Assembly (NCBI GenBank): GCA_963691655.1
Contig: OY829328.1
Location: forward strand, 82,712,400 to 82,776,399
Direction of reading: 5' to 3'
Source: Toxonevra muliebris
Taxonomy: Eukaryota; Arthropoda; Insecta; Diptera; Pallopteridae
Length of the DNA: 64,000 nucleotides
The notes under the pieces are model-generated. The model did no database searches and was not told the DNA's origin. It saw nothing but the letters and a program-made list of their open reading frames with translations. Below are positions 35,653-47,073 of the stretch, piece by piece. The position numbers and the translations under genes are program-made. How positions within the stretch are numbered: position 1 is the first letter of the stretch; every line of letters starts with the position of its first letter.

Positions 35653-37907
35653 GGATTAAGCTATATTCAATGCTTTTAGAAAGAAAGATGCCACTGCAAC
35701 CTTTTAGAAGGGTCAAGGGCCAAGGTGGAGAAGAGTGAGTTTTGGGGGTTAAAAGAAAGAAAAACCTTGACTTAAATAATTCGTTTGTTATTTTGGGCAA
35801 TTATCAGATTTAATCGAAATTGAAATTTTCCCCATTAAATTTTTTTACCTAATTTTAATTAACCCAAAAAATAGCTTGCCATATTCGCTGATCTTTTTAT
35901 TTTTATTTAGAAATTACAATTGCAATTACTTTTTTCAGTTGGCACATAAATCTAAACAATAAAATTATTATCTGTAAAATTACTAGCAACAACATAACCT
36001 CACATTTCTCTTTCACGCTTTTCCTTACACTCTTTAATGCTTTTGTTGGCACGCGAAAATAGAAAAAGAAAAGAAAGAAAAAAAAAAAAACAGCAAAAAA
36101 AGCAGTTAGAAAACTTTATTACAACGTCAACACTTTTCTCAACGAACTTTTTACTCACAATTCATTTTGTTGCTTCTTTTATCTGCTGCTTCTGCTTTAG
36201 CATTTGTTTCTGCCGCCCATTTCCATCTATTTTATTTTTCTGCTACAATATTACCAAGTTGTATGCTTCTTCGACCATTAAGTAAGCCATCATATTTAGA
36301 GTTTTGAGCCAGAAAAAGAAAAAACAAGTTATCATTTGCGTTAAATTTTTTTATATTTTTTATATCTTATTTTATATTTTGTGGAAAAGGAAAGAAGTGA
36401 AAAATGTAGCTGCTTCCTCTTCTGTTTCCATTTTTTTTTAAATATAATTGCATATAGTAGAAAAAATTTCAGTCAACGACATAATAATATTGCTTAAGTT
36501 TTGTTATATAAAACGATAGACGACATTGCTTGCCGCTGACGACAATGGCAACACTGGCAATTCCATGGTGAATGCCAATTGTAATAATTCAAGTGAAACG
36601 AACGCCCGGTGTTTCTCGGCCGTCAGAACAGTGCTGAAAAGAAATGCGGAGAGAGAGAGCGGAGAATGAGAAGGAAAACTGTGTGAATAAAATGAGTGTC
36701 TAAAAAGTTAAAGAGAAGGATGAGAGCGCGGACACTAACAGCGAGGATGATGAAAGTGCATGATAATGGAACATGTCAGAGATTTGGTTGGTACCACCAC
36801 CGACAACAACAACAATAGGAACAACATAGCCATGCGACGGACATAAAATTGTAAAACTACTGCCAAACTAAATGCGCACTGAGTGAACGAAAGAACGAAC
36901 GAACGAGCGCATGAAACGAAATGAATGAACGAAAACTTTGACAGCTCGAACGTGATCGGAAAATTGAATTTCATTCACATAGACGGACACACACACACAC
37001 ACACACACATATATTTACAACATGCGACGCTCAACTCTGTGTATTAGCATGGAATTCTACTAAATACAAACATTCTCCCTTCAACATTTTTTTTTCTTTC
37101 ACCTCCACATTCTAGACACAAAGTCAAAAAGTTGCCGAGCACATTTATTTAATTTTTAGCAAAACAGTTTTGAAAAAGTTTCGTTGCTTTAGTACAAAAG
37201 AGGAGAGATAGAGAGAGAAAGAGAGGGAGTATGAGTGAGTGAGGTGCGAGCGGTGAGTGGCTGCCAAAACAAGAATGAAAACTTTGAATAAAATGAAAAT
37301 CGTTCATACTCGCAAACAAATTGAAAAATGTAAAGCAAAAAAAAAACAAAAAGAGAAGACTACAACAACGACAGAAATCAGTACACAAACTTAGATGCTT
37401 CAGCCGTTGCTGCCGCTGATGATGATGGCTCCGCGTTGCTTTGGACAGTTATGCACGAAACTAGATTAAAAATTTTCGGTGCATCTTTTTTTGTTCAAAC
37501 TATTGCGTAAATAAAACGGGAATAAAAAGAGAAAATAAATTATTTTGAATTAAAAAATATTCACTTTGACATAATGCATAAGCGAAAAATGATATATAAT
37601 AAAAAGCAAGGTAAATTGTAAAATGCATTGCATAAAAAGGATCCACGTTCAGCCATAATGCTGTAGTACAATGTTGACCAAATTACAGTGTGCTGTAGTT
37701 AATTTTATTCAAAAACTTTGCGCTGAATGCTTACTTATTTCATTTAAATTAATCTTTTTTGTTTTTAGTTTCATTAGTTTATTTGTGATAAGTCGATAAT
37801 CCATTCTCATATAAAGGATTTTTTAATAAGAGATATCCATTTTCATAAAATCCACAGTAATTGAGATATCGCAAAGGTCTTTAATACAAAGTAAAGCTTT
37901 CATTATA
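35653..37907. other. Non-coding
   Basis: No exon firmly recognised. GA-rich patches (36640-36700, 37200-37240), CA run (36990-37008), a GAACGAAC repeat (36888-36905), and a hAT-like terminus on the minus strand near 36550. Confidence 0.55.
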
Positions 37908-39195
37908 TTGGGAGTATGAATGTATAAACCCGTATTTTTTTTTCGTAATTTGGACATTTATTGTGAAAAAGTGACTATAAATTTATTCTTTAAAGTAATG
38001 TCCATCGTTAGCCACAACCTTTTCCCATCTTTCTGATAACATACGGATTCCACGTCGAAAGAACTCCTTTTCTTTTGAGGCTATCCACGAATCGACCCAT
38101 TTTTTGAGTTCTTCGAGAGAACAGAAGTGCTGTTCAGCCAGGCCATGTGTCATCGATCGGAACAAGTGGTAATCAGAAGGAGCAATGTCTGGAGAATACG
38201 GCGGGTGGGGTAGCACTTCCCATTTCAGCGTTTCCAAGTATGTTTTTACTTGCCTTGCAACATGCGGCCGAGCATTGTCGTGCTGAAGAATAACTTCGTC
38301 GTGTCTATTCTCATATTCTGGCCTCTTATCCTTTAATGCTCGGCTCAAGCGCATCAATTGTAGTCGGTAGCGGTCGCCAGTGATCGTTTCATTAGGTTTC
38401 AACAGCTCATAATACACGACACCTTTCATATCCCACCAAATACACAGCATGAGCTTGGATTTATGGATGTTCGGCTTTGCCGTTGATGTTGATGCATGTC
38501 CGGGCGGTCCCCATGATTTTTTACGCTTTGGGTTATCGTAACGTATCCACTTTTCATCGCCACTGACAATACGATGCAAAAAATTCTCTCTTTTCTGTCG
38601 TTATATCAGCAGTTCACATGTGAAAAATCGTCGTTCGACGTCTCTCGGCTTCAATTCGTACGGCACCCAATTTCCTTGTTTTTGAATCGTTCCCAATGCT
38701 TTTAATCGTTTAGAAATGGCTGATTGATCAACTCCTAAAGATTCTGCAAGTTCTTGTTGCGTTTGACATGAATCTTCTTCGAGTAATGCCTTCAATTCTT
38801 CATCTTCGAACTTTTTCGGGCCGCCTGAACGTTCCCTGTCTTCAACATCAAAATCACCGCTTTTGAAACGGGCATACCACACCTGACACATTCTAACGTC
38901 TATAGCACAGTCAGGATAAGCTTCAGTGAGTAAACGATGTGCTTCAGTTGCGTTTTTCTTTAAATGGAAGAAGCAAATCAAAACTTCCCGCGAATGTTGT
39001 TTTGTTGGCACGAAATTCGACATTTTCAGCCATAGTAAAACACTTTTGTAAAATTATGAAAATTATTTGACAGATCAATTCTTATAGTATTTTTGGCGCT
39101 CTTCGAGATAGAATAGCTGTCAATGTTAAAAAAATGGCGCGTATGATTGATATGAAGTTAGTCACAATTACGAGTTTATACATTCATACTGCCAA
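37908..39195 (-). mobile_element. Mos1-like mariner, full length, copy 1 (1288 bp)
   Basis: Termini TTGGGAGTATGAATGTATAA and inverse, flanked by the TA dinucleotide at both ends. The right TIR has one mismatch (CTGCCAA for CTCCCAA). It holds one full-length transposase gene on the minus strand, listed separately. Confidence 0.95.
37983..39023 (-). pseudogene. Mariner transposase (mauritiana type), one in-frame stop
   Basis: From ATG at 39023 to stop at 37983 is 346 codons, the length usual for Mos1-type transposases. N-terminal paired helix-turn-helix domain (MSNFVPTKQHSREVLICFFH onwards), WVPYELKP linker motif, then the catalytic domain: Asp in SGDEKWIRYD, Asp in LQHDNARPH and Asp in SPDIAPSDYHLF. 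The last two Asp are separated by 34 residues (D34D). The only visible defect is a TAA at 38601-38603 between the DNA-binding and catalytic halves. The same stop occurs in the copy at 41.9 kb but not in the one at 61 kb. All catalytic residues are kept. Confidence 0.93.
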
Positions 39196-39204
39196 TACCA
39201 TTTC

Positions 39205-40265
39205 AGAACCATGAAGCACCCAAACGAACTGCGCTTACAACAAATTAAAATTTTCTACCGAAATTCCGAGTCGGTGGTTGCAACTTTAAGAGCGTTAACG
39301 CCAATTTTCTATCGTTCTAATCGTCCTATCGTCGCTGTTTAATGATCCGGTGCTCGTAAGACAAAGAAACGCAAAGAGTCTTGAAAATATTGCTGCCCTA
39401 AGTGCGTTTGTTACCAACGTTTCAAATCAATTTATTCCACGCCATGCGCAGGAATTGATATTCTCTCAAATAACATTGTGGCGAATTTTACGAAAGAATC
39501 TGGGCTTACAGGCAAACAAGATCAAATTGACTCAAGAGCTGAAGCCGCATGATCTTTTGCAGCGGCAATATTTCTCAGACCGATGCCTGGGATAGTTTGA
39601 CGCCGATTCATTACCAACCATCGCAAAATTATCTTCAGTGATGAAGCTTATTTTTGGCTGAACGGCTTTGTCAATAGGCAGAATATGCGCGATTAGACGG
39701 CAACAAACTACTGCATGCACAAGAAAGTATTGTTTGCAGTTTTCATGCCGGCTGCGTCAATTGGCCATATTTTACATTAATGATGATGGCCGCCAGGCTA
39801 CAGTCAATGGTGGCCGCTATAGAGCGATGATAATCCGTTTTTTTTTAAGAGATGTAGTTTCAACTGGACGGCGGGACTACATGCCGTACAACAACCGCAA
39901 CCATCGATTTATTTAAGGTGAAATTCGGAGATCGCGATATCTCGAGAAATGGACCCCTCAATTGGCCATTGAGATCATGCGATGTAACAGCGCTGAACTT
40001 TTTTCTCTGGCGCAATGGGTAGTCATTGGTCTATACCAACAAGTCAGAGATGTTAGACGACCTCAAATCTAAAAATGAACGCGAAATTGTCGTAATATCG
40101 ATTGAAATGTGTGGTGCAGTGGTCGAGAATCGAGCCCAACGAATCAATCACTGAAAACACGTCCATGGTGGCCGAATTTTGTTCATAAATGGTATGAGGA
40201 GAGCTTTCATTTGCAATGAAGAACTTGGCGATATCTCAAATACTCCTTATTGGAAAACCCTTTAT
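39205..40265 (+). pseudogene. Decayed Tc1/mariner-superfamily transposase
   Basis: The plus strand, with many stops and shifts, reads ELRLQQIKIFYRNSESVVAT, ITLWRILRKNLGLQANKIKL then TQELKPHDLLQRQYFSD, IIFSDEAYFWLNGFVNRQN (first catalytic Asp), ATVNGGRYRAMIIRFF, and near the end RCNSAELFSLAQW where such proteins have SCDLTPLDYFLW. The order is that of a complete DDE transposase, so the element was once near full length. It begins within about 15 bp of the right end of mariner copy 1. No TIRs could be defined. Long dead. Confidence 0.72.
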
Positions 40266-41726
40266 TTTATAGAGCAGAGCTGCATACGTGCATATGAAAT
40301 TGGAATTATCAGAAAGTAGCTCAAAGCGTGTTACCTAGAATCTGGGCTATTTTGGATTAAAGTCAAAGATAATCATTCAATTGAAGAAGGATTTAAGACT
40401 ACTAAGGGATTTAAGCTAGAAAACAAGCAGAGGATTCTAGTCAGATTTTTCTAGGTTTCATTTCCCCGTATCCCTAGTGGCTAGGAGTCCTTGTCAGTTA
40501 CAAGCCTTTCCATCTGCCTACAAAAATAAGTACGAATTTACAGCGTATGTAAACCAGAAACGCCTTGGGAATGATTTGGGTTATATGGAACTCTAATTAG
40601 GCAAACCATTTGTATTAATCAAAAATTCATTAAATCTCATGTTGAATCTCTACGCTTTTATGTTTTTGAAACATGGGAAAGAGTTTACAACAATACAAGA
40701 AAACTTTGGACGGACATCAACCAATCGATCGGAAATGATTAATCAGACATCGAAGAAAGTAAAATTGGGCAACCCAAACGATATCCTAACCAAACAATTC
40801 TTTAAGGAGAATGCAGCACAGATTAGAGCAAAGAAAATATATTTTCTTGTGAGAAAAGCAAAATCGATTTCACTGTGCATTTTTGAAAAAAAAAAACATT
40901 GAAATAATTACTTTATTTTCAAAATGGGGTCTAGAGAGGCAACAGCCCTTTCCACCACTAGTTTTAACCAAGTAACCCAATTCATTAAGTTTAACAATAT
41001 TTAAGCATGCCAGTTTCACTTATTTTCCTTAAAATTTATGACTGATAAAAATGCTGAAACAAAGCATAAAATTTATAACTCATAAACTACAGCATATTCA
41101 AAAGTAAAATTTTCATAATATTAACCACTGTATGCACAGTGTATTAAACCTTTTCAATCCAGAAAAAACTATTAGCACGAGTAGCCAAATGAGCAGCAAG
41201 AAATTACTTTGCGTTTTTTATAATATCCCAATGGGAATATTTTAAGGGCACAACCCAACCCAAAAAAGCCCGTTTGAAGTGCCGATTTTGTGCTCTTGTG
41301 GAGGCTAGAAAATGAGAACATTTGAAAAGCTGACATTAGGCTTCCGTAGAGTGCTTCCAAGTTAGTGATAGAACGTTTCCAAAGAAGGCAACGTGAAGCA
41401 TTAAAATGAATGAAAAAAAATTTTTTGATTTTGGAGCGTTATAATTTCATATAGTTAATATGTAACTACCCTAAGGGAAATTTTGTGTCCGTCTGTTTGT
41501 GGGCTTAAACCTGCAATTACTCGGTTTTTGCGAACGAAGTGGATGTTCATCTAAGCTACACAATGATTCGTTGGCGTCATGGCAAAGTTCTCTTTTGTAC
41601 TCAGTTTGTGTAATCGTGAAATTTCGTATCAGAACCACTCAGTGTAAGCGAAGATAACTTTTTTTGTAATAACACAGAGTGGTTCTTTTTCGGTTTGCTC
41701 GTTGCGTCACTCTGTTTTTTGTTTTG
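40266..41726. other. Non-coding
   Basis: No gene recognised; an 87-residue frame at 40639-40902 has no recognisable motif. Confidence 0.5.
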
Positions 41727-42637
41727 CCGAAAAAGTTCGAAGATGAAGAATTGAAGGCATTACTCGAAGAAGATTCATGTCAAACGCAACAAGAACTTGC
41801 AGAATCTTTAGGAGTTGGTCAATCAACCATTTCTAAACCATTAAAAGCATTGGGAATGATTCAAAAGCAAGGAAATTGGGTGCCGTACGAATTGAAGCCG
41901 AGAGACGTCGAACGACGATTTTTCAAATGTGAACTGCTGATATAACGACAGAAAAGAGAGAATTTTTTGCATCGTATTGTCAGTGGCGATGAAAAGTGGA
42001 TACGTTACGATAACCCAAAGCGTAAAAAATCATGGGGACCGCCCGGACATGCATCAACATCAACGGCAAAGCCGAACATCCATGGATCCATGCTCATGCT
42101 GTATATTTGGTGGGATATGAAAGGTATCGTGTATTATGAGCTGTTGAAACCGAATGAAACGGTCACTGGCGACCGCTACCGACTACAATTGATGCGTTTG
42201 AGCCGAGCATTAAAGGATAAGAGGCCAGAATATGAGAATAGACACGACGAAGTTATTCTTCAGCACGACAATGCTCGGCCGCATGTTGCAAGGCAAGTAA
42301 AAACATGCTTGGAAACGCTGAAATGGGAAGTGCTACCCCACCCGCCGTATTCTCCAGACATTGCTCCTTCTGATTACCACTTGTTCCGATCGATGACACA
42401 TGGCCTGGCTGAACAGCACTTCCGTTCTTTCGAAGAACTCAAAAAATGGGTCAATTCGTGGATAGCTTCAAAAGAAGAGGAGTTCTTTCGACGTGGAATC
42501 CGTATGCTATCAGAAAGATGGGAAAAGGTTGTGGCTAACGATGGACAATACTTTAAAGAATAAATTTATAATCACTTTTTAACAATAAATGTCTAAATTA
42601 TGAAAAAAAATACGAGTTTATACATTCATACTCCCAA
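41727..42637 (+). mobile_element. Mos1-like mariner, 5'-truncated, copy 2
   Basis: Homology to copy 1 starts abruptly at CCGAAAAAGTTCGAAG and runs to an intact right terminus (CATTCATACTCCCAA) followed by TA. The left TIR and the first 70 or so codons of the transposase are gone. The frame 41679-41945 fuses unrelated sequence to the transposase. It then shares the TAA (41943-41945) with copy 1, after which 41967-42563 is open to the natural end with HDNARPH and SPDIAPSDYHLF intact. It cannot transpose by itself with one end missing. Confidence 0.92.
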
Positions 42638-45080
42638 TATAAATAAAAAAGTAATATAGGTTTTTTTTTTTGCTTATTTGAAATGGTTCAGAAACTGACG
42701 CTTTTGGATCGATAGCTTGACCGGTTCAAAGTTACCAATTGGGGGCCAATTCACTCTTTCCAATGACAACTCTATGTTAAAGTTACCGGTTTTAAATTAA
42801 AGGACCAGTCACGTGATAGGCTCCAGAATCGATTTCATTTCCCGTAGGCGTAGGGTAAATAAAAGTTGATTTGGTAATATCACATTTTTGTGGATCACAA
42901 AACAAAAATCGATTGCTTTTTTCCTCCCGTTGGGATGACGCAAATTTACTACTACTTTTTTGTTTGACAAACACAAACACACACACACATACAAACGCAT
43001 ATACAAAAGACAACCTTACATGAAAACAAGGATATGTACACTGATTTGAAAACGTATGTGGATTATGTTAAACTGCAAAAAAAGAGTATGTTTAAAAATA
43101 ACATGAAAGCAAAAGCAAACAAAAAAATTTAAGAAGAAAAAATAAAAACTGTAACAAATTTTTACCTTTTGCTTAAAAAGCAAAAAAAAAAAAATCAACT
43201 TAAAAGGTATAAAAATAAAGTTGAATAAAAAAAAAGTAGTAAAAAAGGTAACTGGAAAAAGGTAACAAAACAAATACCAAGAAGAAAAAAATACTAATTG
43301 AAATGTTATAAAGCAAAAAGAAAAACAACAACAAAAAACCTAAAAAGGGTTAAATAAATATTTGTGTTTGTTTGTTGGTTTTTTTTTGTTTAAGAAAGTA
43401 GTAAAACGATGATTACCTAACTACTTTTTTGCTTTGTTTGGAAAAGTAGCAATAGTAGCAGTAAATGTTTAAGTACTTTTTTGTTTAAAGTTTTAAACTC
43501 ATATTTACTTTAATTTTTTTGTTTTTTTTTTTTTTTTTGGAAAAGAAATCAAAATTTGAGCTTTTTGTTTCCGAAAGTTTCATTGAGTAGTAAAAACTAA
43601 TAAGTTCAGTACTTTTTTGTTTAGTAATAATGGGAACGAAGAGTACTTCATGCATAATAATAAATTCAATTAGTTAAATGGTTTTTTCGGTGTTTTTTTG
43701 TTTTTTTTTGTGTGTTTTTTTTGTAAATTCAATTGGTATTTAACGAAACCACAATTGTGTAATTTAAACCACTTGCTGCTACCTTTTTTACACCTCACTT
43801 ACCGCTGCTGCTTCAGTAAACTTCAAGTTCAAACACACAATGGACCATTTTGTAGGTACGTACGTAAGTACGGAAAAAAAGAAAGAACAAATAGAAGAAA
43901 AAAAAGAAGCAAATAAAACTTATTCCCAAATGCACATTTAGCCTTCGATACACTTAGCTGCAACGCTGTAAACCTGTGTGTGTGCTGATTTTCGCAGTGC
44001 AACTCTGTGCTTCTGTATGGGTATGTGTGTATGTGTGTGTGTATAACTTTCAACTTAATTTCAATGTGAAACCTGGCAATGTCAACAGAATAACTGTAAA
44101 TATTTATGTGTATTAGCAGAGAGTAAGAGAGAGAGAGAGAGAGAGAGCGAGGAAATGTGCACGGCAACGGTAACTGTAACGTAGCGGCAATGATATCGCT
44201 CCTACCATTGTTGCCAATTGAAACTTTTTTTTTGTCCTTTGCTCCTTTTTTGTTTAAAATTTATGAGCTAATTCGCTTGCAATTGCGTTCCACTGCACCG
44301 AACCGGGGGAGCGGAGAACGCGACCACCAACAACGTCATCGACGACGTGCAACGACGACGAACTCAAAGACGATTGCTAAAGTTTCGATTGTGTATGTGT
44401 GTGTGTGTCGTGGTAAATTGAATATTTATGCAGGTGTATGTAGCAGCAGTTAGTACCATAAAAAAAGTAGTAGAGTAGTAATAGTAGTAGTAGGTGCTGC
44501 TGCATAAACTGCATGAAAAAAAGTTAGTTAGCAGTGGTAATAAAAAATTGTAGTTTAGGAAAACAATGGCACTTTAACGTAAAACGGAATTAAAAATAAA
44601 AGAGAATAAAAGCAAAAATAAAAACGAAATGCTGCGCACAATTTATGTGCTAGTGTTCGTTGCCTCTGATCGTTGCTGGATGTTTTTGTTTTTGCTTAGT
44701 GCTGCTGCAGCTACTGCTGCTAATTGAAAACTTTTTAGCTAGCTACCTTTTTAGTAGCTGAAAGTTTATTTATGTTGCTTAGTAAGCATTAGTAAGTAAA
44801 GGTGAAAAACTCTGGAAGTAAATCATTTGGTAAGGATTCTGCTGTCAATAGCTCAATTGCTTTCTTTTTTTTTTACAAATTTAATTGCAATATAATTTAA
44901 ATTTTTTTTTTTTTTATTTCAGTTGATATCAATAGCATCACAGGGTATACTCAATAAAATAAAAACGTTTCAGGAAACTTCATGACAGGGTACGATTTTA
45001 GTTATTTATCCGAATTCATCCAAATCAGAAAACAAAAGCGAGAGAGGATGGGCGATACTCTCCATAAAGACGAAGAGAGT
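42638..45080. other. Non-coding, A/T-tract and microsatellite-rich
   Basis: No exon recognised. Long A and T tracts (43120-43560), TG/CA runs (42972-42989, 44025-44043), GA run (44128-44147). Phe-rich and Cys-Val-rich frames are low-complexity. Confidence 0.6.
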
Positions 45081-45085
45081 ATTGA

Positions 45086-45765
45086 AATATGGTGTGGAAT
45101 CGTAAAGTTAGGGGCAGGCTAACTAGTAGATCACATGAAATCTGGAGAAGGACGTTAGACCCCGAAACTAATCACCACGGGAAAAGTACAGGGACTTGTC
45201 AGCCTGGGGATCTCGGGAGCTGTAAGAAGTGCACCTCAGGCAGGTCTGAATATGATATTTCATCTCTTAGCGCTACGGGTGATCGTTCAAGGCTGTGCCG
45301 CAAAAGGAGCTCTTAGACTAAGAGATTCCAACGTGTGGAGATCAGCAAACTAAGGACACTCTACAATTTTGAGTGAGATAAAGCGGAAGGGTCAAAAAGG
45401 AATCAATCTAATCTAAGCTGACTGAGATATGGCAATGGATTATATGACCTCAAATTTAGATTTTATTACTAGAACTCCAACTCTATATCCAACCAGTGAA
45501 GACTGGGAGTAAGGTTCGGTAACAGGTAATGCTGGTATTACCATCTTTACCGATGCCTCAAAGATGGAGAATGAAACTGGAGCTGATCTCTATTCCGAAG
45601 ACCTGCAGCTAAGGCGGTCGTATCATCTTCCTGACAGCTGCAGCGTTTTCAAGGCAGAGATTTTTGCTAAATTGGAACTATTGAAACTCCTTACCTTATT
45701 CCCTAGAACCAAATGGTTCAATAGTGACATTACCTGGACTGCTGACGAAAACCATGGTTAGAGAC
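45086..45765 (+). pseudogene. LINE fragment: reverse transcriptase thumb joined to RNase H
   Basis: Plus strand, changing frames: TTGKVQGLVSLGISGAVRSA and QGCAAKGALRLRDSNVW (the LGITGA..TTP-type block after the reverse transcriptase), then ITIFTDASKMENETGADLYS (first RNase H Asp) and SYHLPDSCSVFKAEIFAKLE (Glu block), ending soon after. The later RNase H Asp blocks, zinc domain and 3' UTR are absent. It resembles the piece at 29.2-30.1 kb in motif order but differs in sequence. Confidence 0.8.
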
Positions 45766-46679
45766 GTGCCTCCTCCTGCCAATTAAATGAGGGCAATCAT
45801 AATTGACAATGGAATGGAGTGGAAGTGCGGGTATATGTATTTTTCGCACACGTCTTCCAAACCCAACCTAAATCAAATGACAAGAGCTGAAAAGGGCTAA
45901 AAGCAACTGCTAGAAACCACACGCGATGGTATGCTGGTGTTTTTGATATCTTGAGTCCCGCTAGGGACTTCTCCTCAATATCTGACTGGCCCCATCATGA
46001 AATGTTTTCCTCTTCACCGGTTCCGTATTTTATTATTTTGTAGGCTTTGAAGACTTTTTCATATTCATCTACTTCATATTTGTTTTTTTTTTTTTACTAC
46101 ATCAGGCTTAATTTATTTGCAATATTGTTCTAAATGAAGAAGATCTTCTCATATTGTGACTTGAATCGTTGAATCTTTGGCATATTTCCGCTTTTTGCCA
46201 CTATAGCTTATGACCGAGGCTGTGAAAATGAAAAGCTTAGACGGATCTGTAATACCCATACTCAGTTCGACAATCTCTGTCACAATGGTCGAATATAAAT
46301 TGATCTCTGCAAGTCAAAGATTGTCATTGACAGTCTCACTGTAAAGTTTGGTTTCTAGACAGAGTTTTTCCTTTTCTCTTCACTGCTTCGGGGTCCTGCT
46401 GTTTGGGATCGTATTTCTCCAACACAAGTTAATCCTTTTTCTAATGGCAATGCTTCACGTTTTGCAAGGTTGAACTCTTTTGCATCTTTAGGGTTCCGGT
46501 TCCTATGCCCAAATGTTGCGGCGGTAAGTATCTTTTTTTTTATCGAGGAGAAAAGCATAAAAATCCCAATCAGTTCGAGACATTCGCACGCTAAAACCAC
46601 CTCTCGCCCATACGAATATTCCTCCCGGAACCACCGTTAGGTATTACGACGGACGGACGTAATGAGCTTAATGCTCAAT
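45766..46679. other. Non-coding or unassigned LINE debris
   Basis: No clear domain. An 81-residue minus-strand frame (46355-46600) precedes nothing recognisable; it may belong to the element at 46.7 kb. Confidence 0.4.
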
Positions 46680-47073
46680 CGTTTGTATTGGTTCTGCCCA
46701 ATTCTGCCCGGTTGTATCGTCAGTTGACGATATCTGGCTCCATGTTTCCAATGTTTACCGCACGTTATGCATTGTACAGTGTAGTCATCATGCCTACAGC
46801 AATTTTACATGCCGTATTCAATTTTTCAGCTGTGGTACACATCTGTGTCGTCAGGTTCCCTTCTGTAGGGGGTTCTCCAAAGGCTGTCTCAAGCTTGTCT
46901 CTGTCATTGTTGAAGCGAGGGCATTTAAAAAGTATATGCTGCGCGTTCTCCAGTTCCCCTGGGCAGCTCGGGCAAAACGGGTCTTCTTCTTCGGCAATGG
47001 GCATCTGAGATGGATTTGGAGGGATGTTCTGTTGACTATTCTGTGTCACATTGGTCTGATTCTCATTGGACAC
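46680..47073 (-). pseudogene. LINE C-terminal Cys-His domain (R1-like style)
   Basis: A 102-residue minus-strand frame from 47073 contains CPSCPGELENAQHILFKCPRF, the C-x2-C..H..C pattern found at the C-terminus of R1-type and related LINE ORF2 proteins, followed by ETAFGEPPTEGNL and a natural-looking end. Beyond 46765 other frames continue briefly. No reverse transcriptase motif is visible upstream. Because the spacing and sequence differ from the RNase H elements in the window, this is probably a separate LINE family. Confidence 0.7.

Noticed and set aside
36480..36720. Possible exon reading DDNGNTGNSMVNANCNNSSE
   Set aside because: Only about 57 codons between stops and in a GA/CA-rich area; no splice support or known homologue could be named.
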